From Streptomyces rishiriensis (GTDB lineage Bacteria > Actinomycetota > Actinomycetes > Streptomycetales > Streptomycetaceae): a stretch of DNA of 64,000 nt. The number at the start of each line of letters is the position of its first letter. Position 1 is the stretch's first letter. Position numbers and translations under genes: made by a program. The stretch lies in NCBI RefSeq assembly GCF_003112535.1, contig NZ_BEWA01000018.1:62001-126000 (forward strand), in the 5' to 3' direction. Below, in pieces: positions 15,513 to 24,800 of this stretch. The notes below the pieces were generated by a model, which saw nothing but the letters and a program-made list of their open reading frames with translations, did no database searches and was not told the origin of the DNA.

Positions 15513-16400
15513 ATGCAGACCGCCGTGAACCGGTCGGAGGCAGAGGTCGTCGAGGGCGGCGCCGGAGCCGGCAGGGACAGCGCACCGCTGCCGGGCATCG
15601 AGGCGCCTCGCAGCATCGCTCCGCGCGACGCCCGCGAATTGTCCCGGCAGTTCTTCCAGCGCCTGGCCGTGCTGGAAGAGGGCACCCACGAATACCAGTA
15701 CGCGCGCAACACCCTCATTGAGATGAACATGTCCCTCGTGCGGTTCGCGGCCGGTCGGTTCCGGGGCCGCGGGGACGACATGGAGGACATCGTCCAGACC
15801 GGGATGATCGGCCTGATCAAGGCCATCGACCGGTTCGAGGTGGCCCGCGAGGTGGAGTTCACGTCGTTCGCGCTCCCCTACATCGTCGGTGAGATCAAGC
15901 GTTTCTTCCGGGACACGACCTGGGCGGTCCATGTGCCCCGCCGGCTGCAGGAGCTGCGCGTCGAACTGGCCAAGGCGCGCGACGAGCTCGCCAGCCGTCT
16001 CGACCGGGAGCCGACGGTGGCCGAGCTGGCCACGCTGATGAACATCGCGGAGAGCCAGGTGGTCGAGGCGCAGATCGCGGCCAACGGCTACAACTCCTCC
16101 TCCCTCGACGCCGCGCTCACCGGCGACGGTCCGGAGAACGGCGAGGCGGTCCTGGCCGACTTCATCGGCGTGGAGGAAGAGGGACTGCGCCTCGTCGAGG
16201 ACTACCACTCCCTCGCCCCGCTCATGGCCGAGCTCAGCGAGCGCGACCGGCAGATCATCCACATGCGGTTCGTCGAGGAAGCCACGCAGGCGGAGATCGG
16301 CGAGCGGCTCGGCTGTTCACAGATGCACGTCTCCCGTCTGATCAAGCGGATCATCGCCCGGCTGCGCCAGGGCATGCTGGGCGAGCTCGGCTGCGCCTGA
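15513..16400 (+). CDS. sigL: RNA polymerase sigma factor, SigB/SigF family (SigL-like)
   Basis: A 295-residue group 3 sigma factor. Region 2 (about 75-150) contains NMSLVRFAAGRF, DMEDIVQTGMIGLIKAIDRFE and FTSFALPYIVGEIKRFFRDT. Region 3 contains WAVHVPRRLQELRVEL. Region 4 contains LSERDRQIIHMRFVEEATQAEIGERLGCSQMHVSRLIKRI with its helix-turn-helix. It belongs to the SigB-like stress and differentiation sigma factors of Streptomyces (SigB, F, G, H, I, K, L, M, N). Placement beside popR and clpP3P4 is the SCO7278 (sigL) context as I remember it. The ATG at 15513 follows GAGGGAGA. The adjacent convergent HATPase is a candidate anti-sigma factor. Confidence 0.88.
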   Translation: MQTAVNRSEAEVVEGGAGAGRDSAPLPGIEAPRSIAPRDARELSRQFFQRLAVLEEGTHEYQYARNTLIEMNMSLVRFAAGRFRGRGDDMEDIVQTGMIGLIKAIDRFEVAREVEFTSFALPYIVGEIKRFFRDTTWAVHVPRRLQELRVELAKARDELASRLDREPTVAELATLMNIAESQVVEAQIAANGYNSSSLDAALTGDGPENGEAVLADFIGVEEEGLRLVEDYHSLAPLMAELSERDRQIIHMRFVEEATQAEIGERLGCSQMHVSRLIKRIIARLRQGMLGELGCA

Positions 16401-16426
16401 CGGAGCCGCCCGCCGGAGACGGGAAG

Positions 16427-16449
16427 CGACCCCGGCCGAGCCGGGGTCG
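16427..16449 (+). terminator. 10-bp terminator hairpin after sigL
   Basis: CGACCCCGGC and GCCGGGGTCG form a perfect 10-bp stem with the loop CGA, 27 bp after the sigL stop codon. No U-tract follows, which is usual in this genus. Confidence 0.7.
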
Positions 16450-16511
16450 ACAGCAGGGCCATCGGGTTCGACAGCGAGGGCCGCAGGGGCAAAAGCGTGA
16501 AGAGCAAGGAG

Positions 16512-16545
16512 CGTCGGCCGACGGAGAGCACGTCGTCGGCCGACG
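16512..16545. repeat. Two copies of the 12-bp palindrome CGTCGGCCGACG
   Basis: CGTCGGCCGACG occurs at 16512-16523 and again at 16534-16545 (22 bp, about two helical turns, start to start), between the sigL terminator and the end of the convergent HATPase gene. Alternatively the two copies pair with each other as part of the HATPase terminator. Confidence 0.55.
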
Positions 16546-16593
16546 AAAGGCATGCGGCGAACCGGAGGAAGGACGGGGCGGAGCCCCACCGGC

Positions 16594-17055
16594 CTAGGCT
16601 TCGAGCTTGAGCACGGCGCGGACGCGCTTGCCGACCGGCACGCGCTCGGCGGTGACCTCCGCCGAGACCGCGTGCACGATCTCCAGACCGTGCCGGCCGA
16701 TGCGCTGGGGGTCCTTCGGGAACCGCATGGGCAGCGCGTCGCTGCTGTCGTAGACGCACACCGTCACCGTGGCGCCCGTGCCCTCCAGTTCCAGGATGTA
16801 CGGCCCGTTGCTGTGGCGGTCGGCGTTGGTCACCAGCTCGCTGACCACCAGCATCACCTCGCCGATCACCCGGTCCCCGACCGTGGCGCACCACTCGGTC
16901 CTGAGCTGCTCGACGAAGTGGGCGGCGAAGGCACGGGCCTCGGCTATGCAGCCGGGCTCACCCGTGTAGTGCGCAGCCCGCCTCAGCGGTTCCACGGGTA
17001 CATCGAAACCAATCGGTATCACTGCCCCGTCCAGGTGCTCGATGTGCTCGATCAT
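16594..17055 (-). CDS. ATP-binding HATPase_c protein, RsbW/anti-sigma type
   Basis: A 153-residue GHKL-fold protein of the actinobacterial RsbW-like family. The N box is SELVTNADRHSNG and the G1 region is CVYDSSDALP. The G2 box is reduced to RIGRHGLEIVHAVSAEVT. The usual asparagine-rich N box and RGL segment are only partly kept, so ATP binding is likely but kinase activity on an anti-anti-sigma factor is uncertain. Streptomycetes have dozens of these, and most partners are unknown. Convergent placement next to sigL makes SigL a candidate target by inference only. The ATG at 17055 fits the family N terminus; upstream codons lack a ribosome binding site. Confidence 0.82.
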   Translation of the reverse strand: MIEHIEHLDGAVIPIGFDVPVEPLRRAAHYTGEPGCIAEARAFAAHFVEQLRTEWCATVGDRVIGEVMLVVSELVTNADRHSNGPYILELEGTGATVTVCVYDSSDALPMRFPKDPQRIGRHGLEIVHAVSAEVTAERVPVGKRVRAVLKLEA

Positions 17056-17258
17056 GCGTTTCTCTCTAGGAGGCCGGACATGCCGGACGCTGCTGTGCAC
17101 CAGTGCTCGTACCCCGACTCGCGCTGTGCAGTCCCCCTCATTTATCACCTCTTGCACGCAACGACCATGGGGTTCCTCACACGGCGGCCATGACCGCGGC
17201 CGACCTGCCGGCCCGTCGCGAACGGCCCTCCCGGCAGGCGCGCCCCGCCGGGGCTGCC

Positions 17259-17264
17259 TAGCGT
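17259..17264 (+). promoter_or_regulatory. -10 element TAGCGT of a probable leaderless transcript
   Basis: TAGCGT ends 6 nt before the GTG start of the streptophobe gene, so transcription should begin at or next to the start codon. No convincing -35 box lies 17-18 bp upstream. Confidence 0.5.
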
Positions 17265-17270
17265 GGCAGG

Positions 17271-18539
<1,269 letters not shown>

Positions 18540-18757
18540 CGGCGGACGCCGTGCGAGTGACGGGCTGCGCGGCATGACACCGGCTCCACCGACTTCGCGT
18601 CGCCCGGCGCGAGAGCCGGAGTGCAGGCCCTCGGATCCGCGCGGCGCCGGCCGCGTCCGACGCCGTCCCGCCCCCCTCGCGGTCCGACGCGCCCCGGACG
18701 GCCGGGACGGACGCGAACGGCCGCGGCCGACTCGGGCGGCCGGGGCCGACTCGGGCG

Positions 18758-21097
18758 TCACCTGCGCATCACGGCGGGCTCGTGCCTGCGCTGGAGGCGG
18801 GAGGCCACGAACGCGAAGAGCGCCGAGAGCACGACCAGCATCGCCGTGTCGAGCAGCCACACCGCCGCCGAGTGTGCGAACAGCGGATCAGCGGTGATGT
18901 CACCGGGCACGAGCCGGGACAGTCCGACCGTGGCCGCCATCGCGCCGAGCGCCCACCGTGCGGGCGCCAGCCAGGCGAACTGCTCCAGGCCCGGGAATCC
19001 GTCCAGTTTCAGCAGCGCCCCGCAGAAGACCACCTGGACGAGGGCGAGCAGCACGAGCAGCGGCATCGTCACCTCCTCCTTGCGCACCAGCGCGGAGACC
19101 ACGAGGCCGAGCATCATCGCCGTGAAGCCCAGCAGCGCCACCGCGACGGCGATCTCCACCAGGGGCGCCGTCAGCACGCCTCGGCCGCCGGGCGCGTGCA
19201 GGTCCACTCCGAGCAGGGCGACGAGCGTCAGCACCACCGCCTGCCCGGCGGTCACCGTGCCCAGGACGACGACCTTGGACATCAGATACGCCGACCGGGA
19301 CAGGCCGACGGCGCGTTCCCGCCGGTAGATCACCCGTTCCTTGACGAGTTCGCGCACGGCGTTGGCCGCGCCCGTGAGGACCCCTCCGACGCACAGGACG
19401 AGCAGCGCGTTCATCGCGGTGTCCCGGGTGAGCTCGCTCCCGGCGAGGGCCCGGGCCATGGCTCCCATGACGAACGGCAGGGCGATCATGATCGCGAGGA
19501 ACGTGCGGTCGGCGGCGAGCGCGGCCGCGTACCGCCGGACGAGCGTGCCGAGCTGCGCGGCCCGGCTGCGGGGCCGGGGCGGCGGCAGCATGATCACCGG
19601 GCCGGAGCGGGGCAGCCGGGGCTGCTCCCCGGCGTCGACCACGTACTGCCGCCGCAGCGGCGAGTCGCGGTACTCCCCCGCCCAGTCCCGGTCCCGGTCG
19701 CGTTCGAACGCCTCGAAGGCCTCGGGCCACTGCTCGAAGCCGAAGAAGGCCAGCGCGTCCGCGGGCGGCCCGTAGTAGGCGACCCGGCCGCCCGGCGCGA
19801 GCACCAGCAGCCGGTCGCAGACGTCGAGGCTGAGGACGCTGTGGGTGACGACGACGACCGTGCGGCCGTCGTCGGCGAGACCGCGCAGCATGTGCATCAC
19901 CGAGCGGTCCATACCGGGGTCGAGGCCGGAGGTCGGCTCGTCCAGGAAGAGCAGCGAGGGTTTGGTGAGCAGTTCCAGGGCCACGCTGACCCGTTTGCGC
20001 TGACCGCCGGAGAGGCTGTGCACCGGCTGGCCGGCACGCTGCTCCAGTCCGAGTTCGCGGATGACCTCCTCGACCCGTTCCCGGCGCTCGGCCTTCAGGG
20101 TGTCCTGGGGGAAGCGCAGTTCGGCGGCGTAGCCGAGGGCGGCGCGCACGGTCAGCTGGGCGTGCAGGATGTCGTCCTGGGGGACCAGTCCGATGCGCTG
20201 GCGCAGCTCGGCGTAGTCGCGGTAGAGGTCACGGCCGTCGTAGACGACCGTGCCGCGGTCGGCGGGGCGCTGCCCGGTCAGGGCTCCGAGCAGGGTGGAC
20301 TTGCCGGCGCCGCTGGGTCCGACGACCCCGAGCAGGCACTTCTCCCCCACCGGGAAGGACACGTGGTCGAGGAGGACCTTGCGTCCGCGGTCGACGGCGA
20401 CCGTCAGGTCCTGTACGTCGAGGGAGATCTCCCCGGTGTCGACGTACTCCTGGAGCTGGTCGCCGGCCAGGCAGAACGCCGAGTGGCCGATGCCCACGAC
20501 GTCCCCGGGGCCGAGCGGGGCGCGCTCCACGGGCCGCCCGTTGAGGTACGTCCCGTTGTGGCTGCCCAGGTCGGCGATCTCGTGTCCGCCGCCGGGCAGC
20601 GCGCGCAGCTCGGCGTGCCGGCGCGAGACCACGAGGTCGTCGACGACCAGGTCGTTGTCGGGGGCACGGCCGATCCGCACGGTGTGCGACGGCAGCGTCC
20701 GGACGCCGGTGGGCTGCCGGAAGGCGCCGGTCGCCGCGGGCATCGACACGCCCGACGGCCGCTCCGTCAGGGACCGGGGCGGGCAGGACAGGATGACGTA
20801 GGGCCCGTCGGACGGGCTGCCGAAGCGGATGAGGCTGCCGGGGCCGACGCTCCACGCGTGGACGCGGTCGCCGTCGGCGTAGGTGCCGTTGGTGCTGTGC
20901 TGGTCCTCGACCGTCCAGTGGCCGCCCGCGCAGCGCAGCACGGCGTGCCGCCAGGAGACCCGGGCGTCATCGATGACGACGTCGCTGAGCGGATCGCGGC
21001 CGACGCGGTAGTCGCGGCCCGGGACCAGCAGGGTGGAGCCCGTCTCGGTCGCCAGCACGAGTGCGGGCGCAGTCGAGGGGACCGGCCGTTCCACCAT
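18758..21097 (-). CDS. ABC transporter fusion: two FHA domains, ATPase and permease
   Basis: A 779-residue half-transporter of ABCG-like architecture. Residues 23-100 and 133-210 are FHA phosphothreonine-binding domains (GR at 33-34 and 143-144, with SWRH and SRRH). Residues 226-440 are the ATPase: Walker A GPSGAGKST (260-268), Q-loop Gln307, signature LSGGQ (362-366), Walker B LLFLDE (382-387). Residues 525-770 hold about six membrane segments of the ABC2 permease type. FHA domains let a Ser/Thr kinase control such transporters, as proposed for mycobacterial Rv1747, which is phosphorylated by PknF. No kinase gene lies nearby. The substrate is unknown; lipid or cell-wall precursor export is the Rv1747 precedent. 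Confidence 0.9.
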   Translation of the reverse strand: MVERPVPSTAPALVLATETGSTLLVPGRDYRVGRDPLSDVVIDDARVSWRHAVLRCAGGHWTVEDQHSTNGTYADGDRVHAWSVGPGSLIRFGSPSDGPYVILSCPPRSLTERPSGVSMPAATGAFRQPTGVRTLPSHTVRIGRAPDNDLVVDDLVVSRRHAELRALPGGGHEIADLGSHNGTYLNGRPVERAPLGPGDVVGIGHSAFCLAGDQLQEYVDTGEISLDVQDLTVAVDRGRKVLLDHVSFPVGEKCLLGVVGPSGAGKSTLLGALTGQRPADRGTVVYDGRDLYRDYAELRQRIGLVPQDDILHAQLTVRAALGYAAELRFPQDTLKAERRERVEEVIRELGLEQRAGQPVHSLSGGQRKRVSVALELLTKPSLLFLDEPTSGLDPGMDRSVMHMLRGLADDGRTVVVVTHSVLSLDVCDRLLVLAPGGRVAYYGPPADALAFFGFEQWPEAFEAFERDRDRDWAGEYRDSPLRRQYVVDAGEQPRLPRSGPVIMLPPPRPRSRAAQLGTLVRRYAAALAADRTFLAIMIALPFVMGAMARALAGSELTRDTAMNALLVLCVGGVLTGAANAVRELVKERVIYRRERAVGLSRSAYLMSKVVVLGTVTAGQAVVLTLVALLGVDLHAPGGRGVLTAPLVEIAVAVALLGFTAMMLGLVVSALVRKEEVTMPLLVLLALVQVVFCGALLKLDGFPGLEQFAWLAPARWALGAMAATVGLSRLVPGDITADPLFAHSAAVWLLDTAMLVVLSALFAFVASRLQRRHEPAVMRR

Positions 21098-21221
21098 GCC
21101 GGAATTCTATCGATTCGCCCGTCCGGGTGCCCTGCGACGGCGGGGACGAGACGGAGCGCGGGCGGGGCCCCGGGAGGGGCCGGGGGCGGAATGCGGAGGG
21201 GCCGGGCGGAGGCGAAGCGCC

Positions 21222-21632
21222 TCAGCCGACGGGGAGGACGAGGGCAGGCACGGTCCGCTGCATGCGCAGCGCGTCGACGGACTCGGCGAGCAGTTCGTAT
21301 TCGGTGGTGTCGTCGCTGACCGCGATGCGCACCAGCCGGCCGCCCGCCAGCTCGTCGGCCACCAGCTCCTGCCGGTCCAGGTCGGCGCACCAGGCCCGCA
21401 GCAGCGCGGGCACGTCGCGCACGCTGTCGGCGACCGGGACCAGCGCGCCCGGCGGGATGTGCTCGCTGTCGGGCTGCGGATCCAGCCGTTCCGCCATCCA
21501 TGAGGCCCGGTCCCGCAGCCACCACAGCGCGAGCGCGAGCGTCGGAGCCCGGTAGGTGCCGAGCGGTACGCCGATGCGCCGGCCGTCGCAGACGCCGTAC
21601 GCCGTGACATGGCACAGGAATTCGTCGTGCAC
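21222..21632 (-). CDS. Hypothetical protein
   Basis: A 136-residue soluble protein with no recognised domain. It is Leu/Ala/Asp-rich, begins MHDEFLCHVTAYGVCDGRR, and ends with a hydrophobic strand (RTVPALVLPVG). Cys7 and Cys15 are the noteworthy N-terminal residues, and a third Cys lies in LLRAWCADLD. Good codon bias and a GGGGGAGAGGGACG ribosome-binding region before the ATG support a real gene. It is located 124 bp upstream of the FHA-ABC gene on the same strand. Confidence 0.65.
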   Translation of the reverse strand: MHDEFLCHVTAYGVCDGRRIGVPLGTYRAPTLALALWWLRDRASWMAERLDPQPDSEHIPPGALVPVADSVRDVPALLRAWCADLDRQELVADELAGGRLVRIAVSDDTTEYELLAESVDALRMQRTVPALVLPVG

Positions 21633-21941
21633 GTCCCTCTCCCCCGGTGCTCGTTCGCCGGCGCTTCCTCGCTTTCCGTGCGGCTCCTATGAGTGAACTC
21701 GTCCCTGACGTTCGAGTATGTTCACTGGTGAATCACTGTCACCATGTCTTTTTGGCCAGTCTCTTGGCATATTCCCCATGGCTCATGGCCGGAATTCGGC
21801 GCGCGCCGGGGACCGCCGTCATTACCCGGCGGGTAATCGACCGGGGCGGCGGGCGCGGGCAGGCTGGTGACACCGGATCGGCGAAGACCCGAATCCGGCT
21901 TCTGACCAGTGACGACGACCTCGACGGAGGCTGATTCCCCC
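21633..21941. other. AT-richer intergenic region with palindromes
   Basis: 309 bp between divergent genes, with lower GC than the surrounding DNA (21690-21795 especially). It contains TTCAC-TG-GTGAA (21721-21732), the 12-bp palindrome CGGCGCGCGCCG (21797-21808) and the inverted repeat at 21821-21837. A 95-codon frame crosses it but has poor codon bias and is not called. Confidence 0.5.
21821..21837. promoter_or_regulatory. Candidate operator ATTACCCG-G-CGGGTAAT
   Basis: A perfect 8-bp inverted repeat around one base, centred about 113 bp upstream of the SnoaL-like gene. Its AT-rich outer bases stand out in this GC-rich sequence, as in TetR- or MarR-type operators. No adjacent regulator gene exists. 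Confidence 0.5.
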
Positions 21942-22343
21942 ATGTCCGCGAACACCGACCGGTACGAAAACGCCGTCGCCCGCTACTTCGAGGCCTGGAA
22001 TGCCCGCGGGTTCGAGGCTTTGGCCAAGGCTGTCGACGCAGCGTGGGCGGAGGACGGCCGGTACACCGACCCGCTCGCCGACGCCGTCGGCCACGAGGAG
22101 ATCGCCGAATTGGTCTCGGCCGTGCAAGCCCAGTTCCCGGGCTTCTCCTTCCGGCCCACGGGCGTGGTCGACGGGCACCACGACACGGCCCGGTTCTCCT
22201 GGGAGCTGGTGAGCGACGCCGGGGATCCCTCCTCCGGCGGAGGTGCGGCGCCGGTGGCCGGATCCGACGTCATCACGCTGGACGCGCAGGACCGGATCAC
22301 CTCCGTCCTCGGATTCCTCGACCGCGTGCCCGCCGGAAGCTGA
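21942..22343 (+). CDS. SnoaL-like / NTF2-fold protein
   Basis: A 133-residue protein of the nuclear-transport-factor-2-like fold. Typical segments are VARYFEAWNARGFEALAKAV, WAEDGRYTDPLADAVGHEEIAELV, and the C-terminal strand SDVITLDAQDRITSVLGFLD. SnoaL-type proteins include polyketide cyclases and ketosteroid-isomerase-like enzymes, but stand-alone members like this one usually have no known reaction. The ATG at 21942 is set by GGAGG with an 11-nt spacer. A GTG 33 nt upstream is possible but lies before the ribosome binding site. The next gene (DUF1905) follows 73 bp downstream. Confidence 0.82.
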   Translation: MSANTDRYENAVARYFEAWNARGFEALAKAVDAAWAEDGRYTDPLADAVGHEEIAELVSAVQAQFPGFSFRPTGVVDGHHDTARFSWELVSDAGDPSSGGGAAPVAGSDVITLDAQDRITSVLGFLDRVPAGS

Positions 22344-22416
22344 AGCCCGGGAAGCGATGAATTCCTCCGCTCGCGGCGGTCCACACCAAAAGGGATCACC
22401 GCGATCGGAGGACTTC

Positions 22417-22752
22417 ATGAGCGCCGACGGAAGCACGGACGCGACGACGAACGAAATGGCGAACGGGAGCACAAGCGGAACACTGAATGCCGAATTCACC
22501 GCCGTCCTGCGCAGGAGTCCGGCGACCGGCGGCTGGACCTATGTCGTCTGGCCCGGGTCCGTCGCGTTCTTCGGCACCCGCGGGCTGGTGAAGATCCGCG
22601 GAACGGTCGACGGGCACCCCTTCCGCAGCTCCTTCATGGCCCTCGGGGACGGCACCCACAAGCTCCCCGTCAAGGCCGAGGTGCGCAAGGCGATCGGAAA
22701 GGGGGAGGGCGACTCGGTGACCGTGCGGCTGACGGAGCGGCTCAGCCGTTGA
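22417..22752 (+). CDS. DUF1905 domain protein
   Basis: A 111-residue protein. Residues 25-110 form the DUF1905 beta-barrel-like domain (FTAVLRRSPATGGWTYVVWPGSVAFFGTRGLVKIRGTVDG, then LPVKAEVRKAIGKGEGDSVTVRL), which resembles the AbrB/AF2212-like fold. Its function is unknown; DUF1905 is often fused or adjacent to YdeI/OmdA domains. The Thr/Ser/Asn-rich first 24 residues are probably flexible. The start is set by CGGAGGACTTC before the ATG. Its last 11 nt overlap the end of the convergent aldo-keto reductase gene. Confidence 0.83.
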   Translation: MSADGSTDATTNEMANGSTSGTLNAEFTAVLRRSPATGGWTYVVWPGSVAFFGTRGLVKIRGTVDGHPFRSSFMALGDGTHKLPVKAEVRKAIGKGEGDSVTVRLTERLSR

Positions 22753-23734
22753 TCACGGCGTCGATCCGGGCCAGCTCCTCGTCCTCGAAGTCCAGCCGGT
22801 CCAGGGCGCCGACGCTGTCCTCGATCTGCCGGGCACTGCTCGCGCCCACCAGTGCCGAGGTCACCCGGCCGCCGCGCAGCACCCAGGCGAGGGCGAGCTG
22901 GGCGAGGGACTGACCACGGGACTCGGCGATCTCGTTCAGGGCGCGCAGCTTCCCGACGAGCTCCTCGGTGAGCGCCTCGGAGTTCAGGAAGGGGCTGTCG
23001 CTCGCCGCCCGCGAGTCCTCCGGGATGCCGTTCAGGTAGCGGCCGGTCAGCAGGCCCTGCTCCAGCGGGGAGAACACGATCGAGCCGACCTGGAGCTCGT
23101 CCAGGGCGTCCAGCAGGCCCTCGGTCTCCGGACGGCGGTCCAGCATCGAGTAGCGGGGCTGGTGGATGAGCAGCGGGGTGCCCAGTTCGCCGAGGATGCG
23201 GGCCGCCTCCCGGGTCTGCTCCGCCGAGTAGTTGGAGACGCCGACGTAGAGCGCCTTGCCCTGCTGGACCGCGGAGTGCAGGGCGCCCATCGTCTCCTCC
23301 AGGGGAGTCTGCGGGTCGGGGCGGTGCGAGTAGAAGACGTCCACGTAGTCCAGCCCCATGCGCGACAGGCTCTGGTCCAGCGAGGACAGCACGTACTTGC
23401 GCGAGCCCCACTCGCCGTACGGGCCGGGCCACATCAGGTAGCCGGCCTTGGTGGAGATGACCAGCTCGTCGCGGTAGGCCCCGAAGTCGCTCTTCAGGAA
23501 CCCGCCGAGCGCGGACTCGGCGGCGCCGGGCGGCGGGCCGTAGTTGTTGGCCAGGTCGAAGTGGGTGATGCCGAGGTCGAAGGCGCGGCGCAGGATGGCC
23601 CGCTGGGTCTCGACCGGGCGGTCCGGGCCGAAGTTGTGCCACAGGCCGAGCGACAGCGCGGGGAGCTTCAGGCCGCTGCGTCCGGTGCGCCGGTAGGGCA
23701 TGTCCGCGTAACGGTCGGGGTGTGCGGTGTACAA
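22742..23734 (-). CDS. mgrA: Aldo/keto reductase, MgrA (L-glyceraldehyde 3-phosphate reductase) type
   Basis: A 330-residue aldo-keto reductase close to E. coli YghZ/MgrA and to Kv-beta-like AKRs. The motif LSLGLWHNFGPDRP, then THFDLANNYGPPPGAAE (catalytic Asp, Tyr), VISTKAGYLMWPGPYG (Lys) and DVFYSHRPDPQTPLEETM (His) identify the subgroup, which detoxifies L-glyceraldehyde 3-phosphate and methylglyoxal. I choose the TTG at 23734 because E. coli MgrA begins at the same point (xxxANPERYGQMQYR aligns with YTAHPDRYADMPYR) and GGAG lies 6 nt before it. The frame is open to 23797. It is divergent from a LysR gene that probably controls it. Confidence 0.86.
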   Translation of the reverse strand: MYTAHPDRYADMPYRRTGRSGLKLPALSLGLWHNFGPDRPVETQRAILRRAFDLGITHFDLANNYGPPPGAAESALGGFLKSDFGAYRDELVISTKAGYLMWPGPYGEWGSRKYVLSSLDQSLSRMGLDYVDVFYSHRPDPQTPLEETMGALHSAVQQGKALYVGVSNYSAEQTREAARILGELGTPLLIHQPRYSMLDRRPETEGLLDALDELQVGSIVFSPLEQGLLTGRYLNGIPEDSRAASDSPFLNSEALTEELVGKLRALNEIAESRGQSLAQLALAWVLRGGRVTSALVGASSARQIEDSVGALDRLDFEDEELARIDAVING

Positions 23735-23761
23735 CGCGACTCCAGGAGGGGTTGGCACGAC

Positions 23762-23788
23762 GGTTCGGGACGATCTGTTTCCGGAACC
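23762..23788. promoter_or_regulatory. Imperfect inverted repeat in the mgrA/LysR divergent region
   Basis: GGTTC and GAACC flank 17 bp, with partial extension (GGTTCGGGA against TTTCCGGAACC). The length and position between a LysR gene and its divergent neighbour suit a LysR-type binding region. It is weak on sequence alone. Confidence 0.3.
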
Positions 23789-23867
23789 TTCTCCCACTCT
23801 GACTCCGCCTGCGGGCAGTGGTCCAACAGAAGAATCCGATGGAATTCAGCGGCTAGGCTTCTCAATC

Positions 23868-24746
23868 ATGGAACTGCGCCACCTCCAGCACTTCGTCGCC
23901 GTCGCCGAGGACCAGCATTTCACCCGGGCCGCCGAACGCCTGATGGTCTCCCAGTCGGGGCTGTCGGCGTCGATCCGGGCGCTGGAGCGGGAGCTGCGCG
24001 CGCCCCTGTTCGTGCGGACCACCCGCAGGGTGACGCTGACGGAGGCGGGCCGGGCGCTGCTGGCCGAGGCGGAGCGCGTCCTGGCGCAGGTGCGCGCGGC
24101 CCACGAGGCGGTGGCCGCCGTGCAGGGCGTGGTCCGCGGCACCCTCGCGGTGGGGACCGAGCAGTGCATCGCCGGGGTGCACGTGGCGGGGTTGCTCGCG
24201 GCGTTCCGGCGGCGCCATCCCGACGTGGAGATCCGGCTGCGCCAGACGGGGTCGGGCGCGCTCGGCGAGGAGGTGACGGCCGGCCGGCTCGACCTGGCCT
24301 TCGCCTACCGCACCCAGCCCGACACCGATCAGCTGCGCTGTGTGCCGCTGGCCGCCGAGCCGATGTACGTGCTGTGCCATCCCGACCACCGGCTCGCCGG
24401 GACGTCGGCGGCGCTGACGCCGCAGGACCTGGCCGGCGAGGTGTTCGTCGACTTCCACCCGGACTGGGGCCCGCGGCGCGCCACGGACGCCGCGTTCGCC
24501 GGGGCGGGGGTGCGGCGCACGGTCGCGCTGGAGGTCAACGACGTGCACGACCTGCTGGACCTGGTGGACGAGAACCTGGGCGTCGCGGTCGTGCCGCGTC
24601 ACTTCCGGCACAAGCGCGAGGCCCTCACCGCCCTGGCCCTCGAGGGCACGGGCGAGGCCGCCTACGAGACGGTCGCCCTGCTGCCGCCCACCCGGGCGAC
24701 CAGCCCCGCGGCCAGGGCGCTGATGGGGCTGTTGGAAACGGGCTGA
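23868..24746 (+). CDS. LysR-family transcriptional regulator
   Basis: A 292-residue LTTR. The winged HTH is residues 1-60 (MELRHLQHFVAVAEDQHFTRAAERLMVSQSGLSASIRALE). The effector domain (about 90-290) is of the periplasmic-binding type, with the hydrophobic pocket strands LAVGTEQCIAGVHVAG and NLGVAVVPRHF. The ATG lies 8 nt after TAGGCT (23854-23859), so the transcript is probably leaderless or nearly so. It is divergent from the mgrA-type reductase, the classical LTTR arrangement, so that gene and itself are the likely targets. The effector is unknown, perhaps a carbonyl or oxidative signal. Confidence 0.9.
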   Translation: MELRHLQHFVAVAEDQHFTRAAERLMVSQSGLSASIRALERELRAPLFVRTTRRVTLTEAGRALLAEAERVLAQVRAAHEAVAAVQGVVRGTLAVGTEQCIAGVHVAGLLAAFRRRHPDVEIRLRQTGSGALGEEVTAGRLDLAFAYRTQPDTDQLRCVPLAAEPMYVLCHPDHRLAGTSAALTPQDLAGEVFVDFHPDWGPRRATDAAFAGAGVRRTVALEVNDVHDLLDLVDENLGVAVVPRHFRHKREALTALALEGTGEAAYETVALLPPTRATSPAARALMGLLETG

Positions 24747-24800
24747 TGCGGCTGCTGGAAACGGGGGGCGGATGAGCGCGGGCTGAGCGATGGTGGACGT

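Noticed and set aside
21721..21743. A BldD or WhiA-type operator made of TTCACTGGTGAA and the following GGTGA/TCACC.
   Set aside because: The spacing does not fit the 15-bp BldD consensus, so no protein is assigned.
21647..21934. A 95-codon frame in the AT-richer region before the SnoaL-like gene.
   Set aside because: Codon positions are not GC-biased in the third base, there is no ribosome binding site, and it overlaps the operator palindrome.
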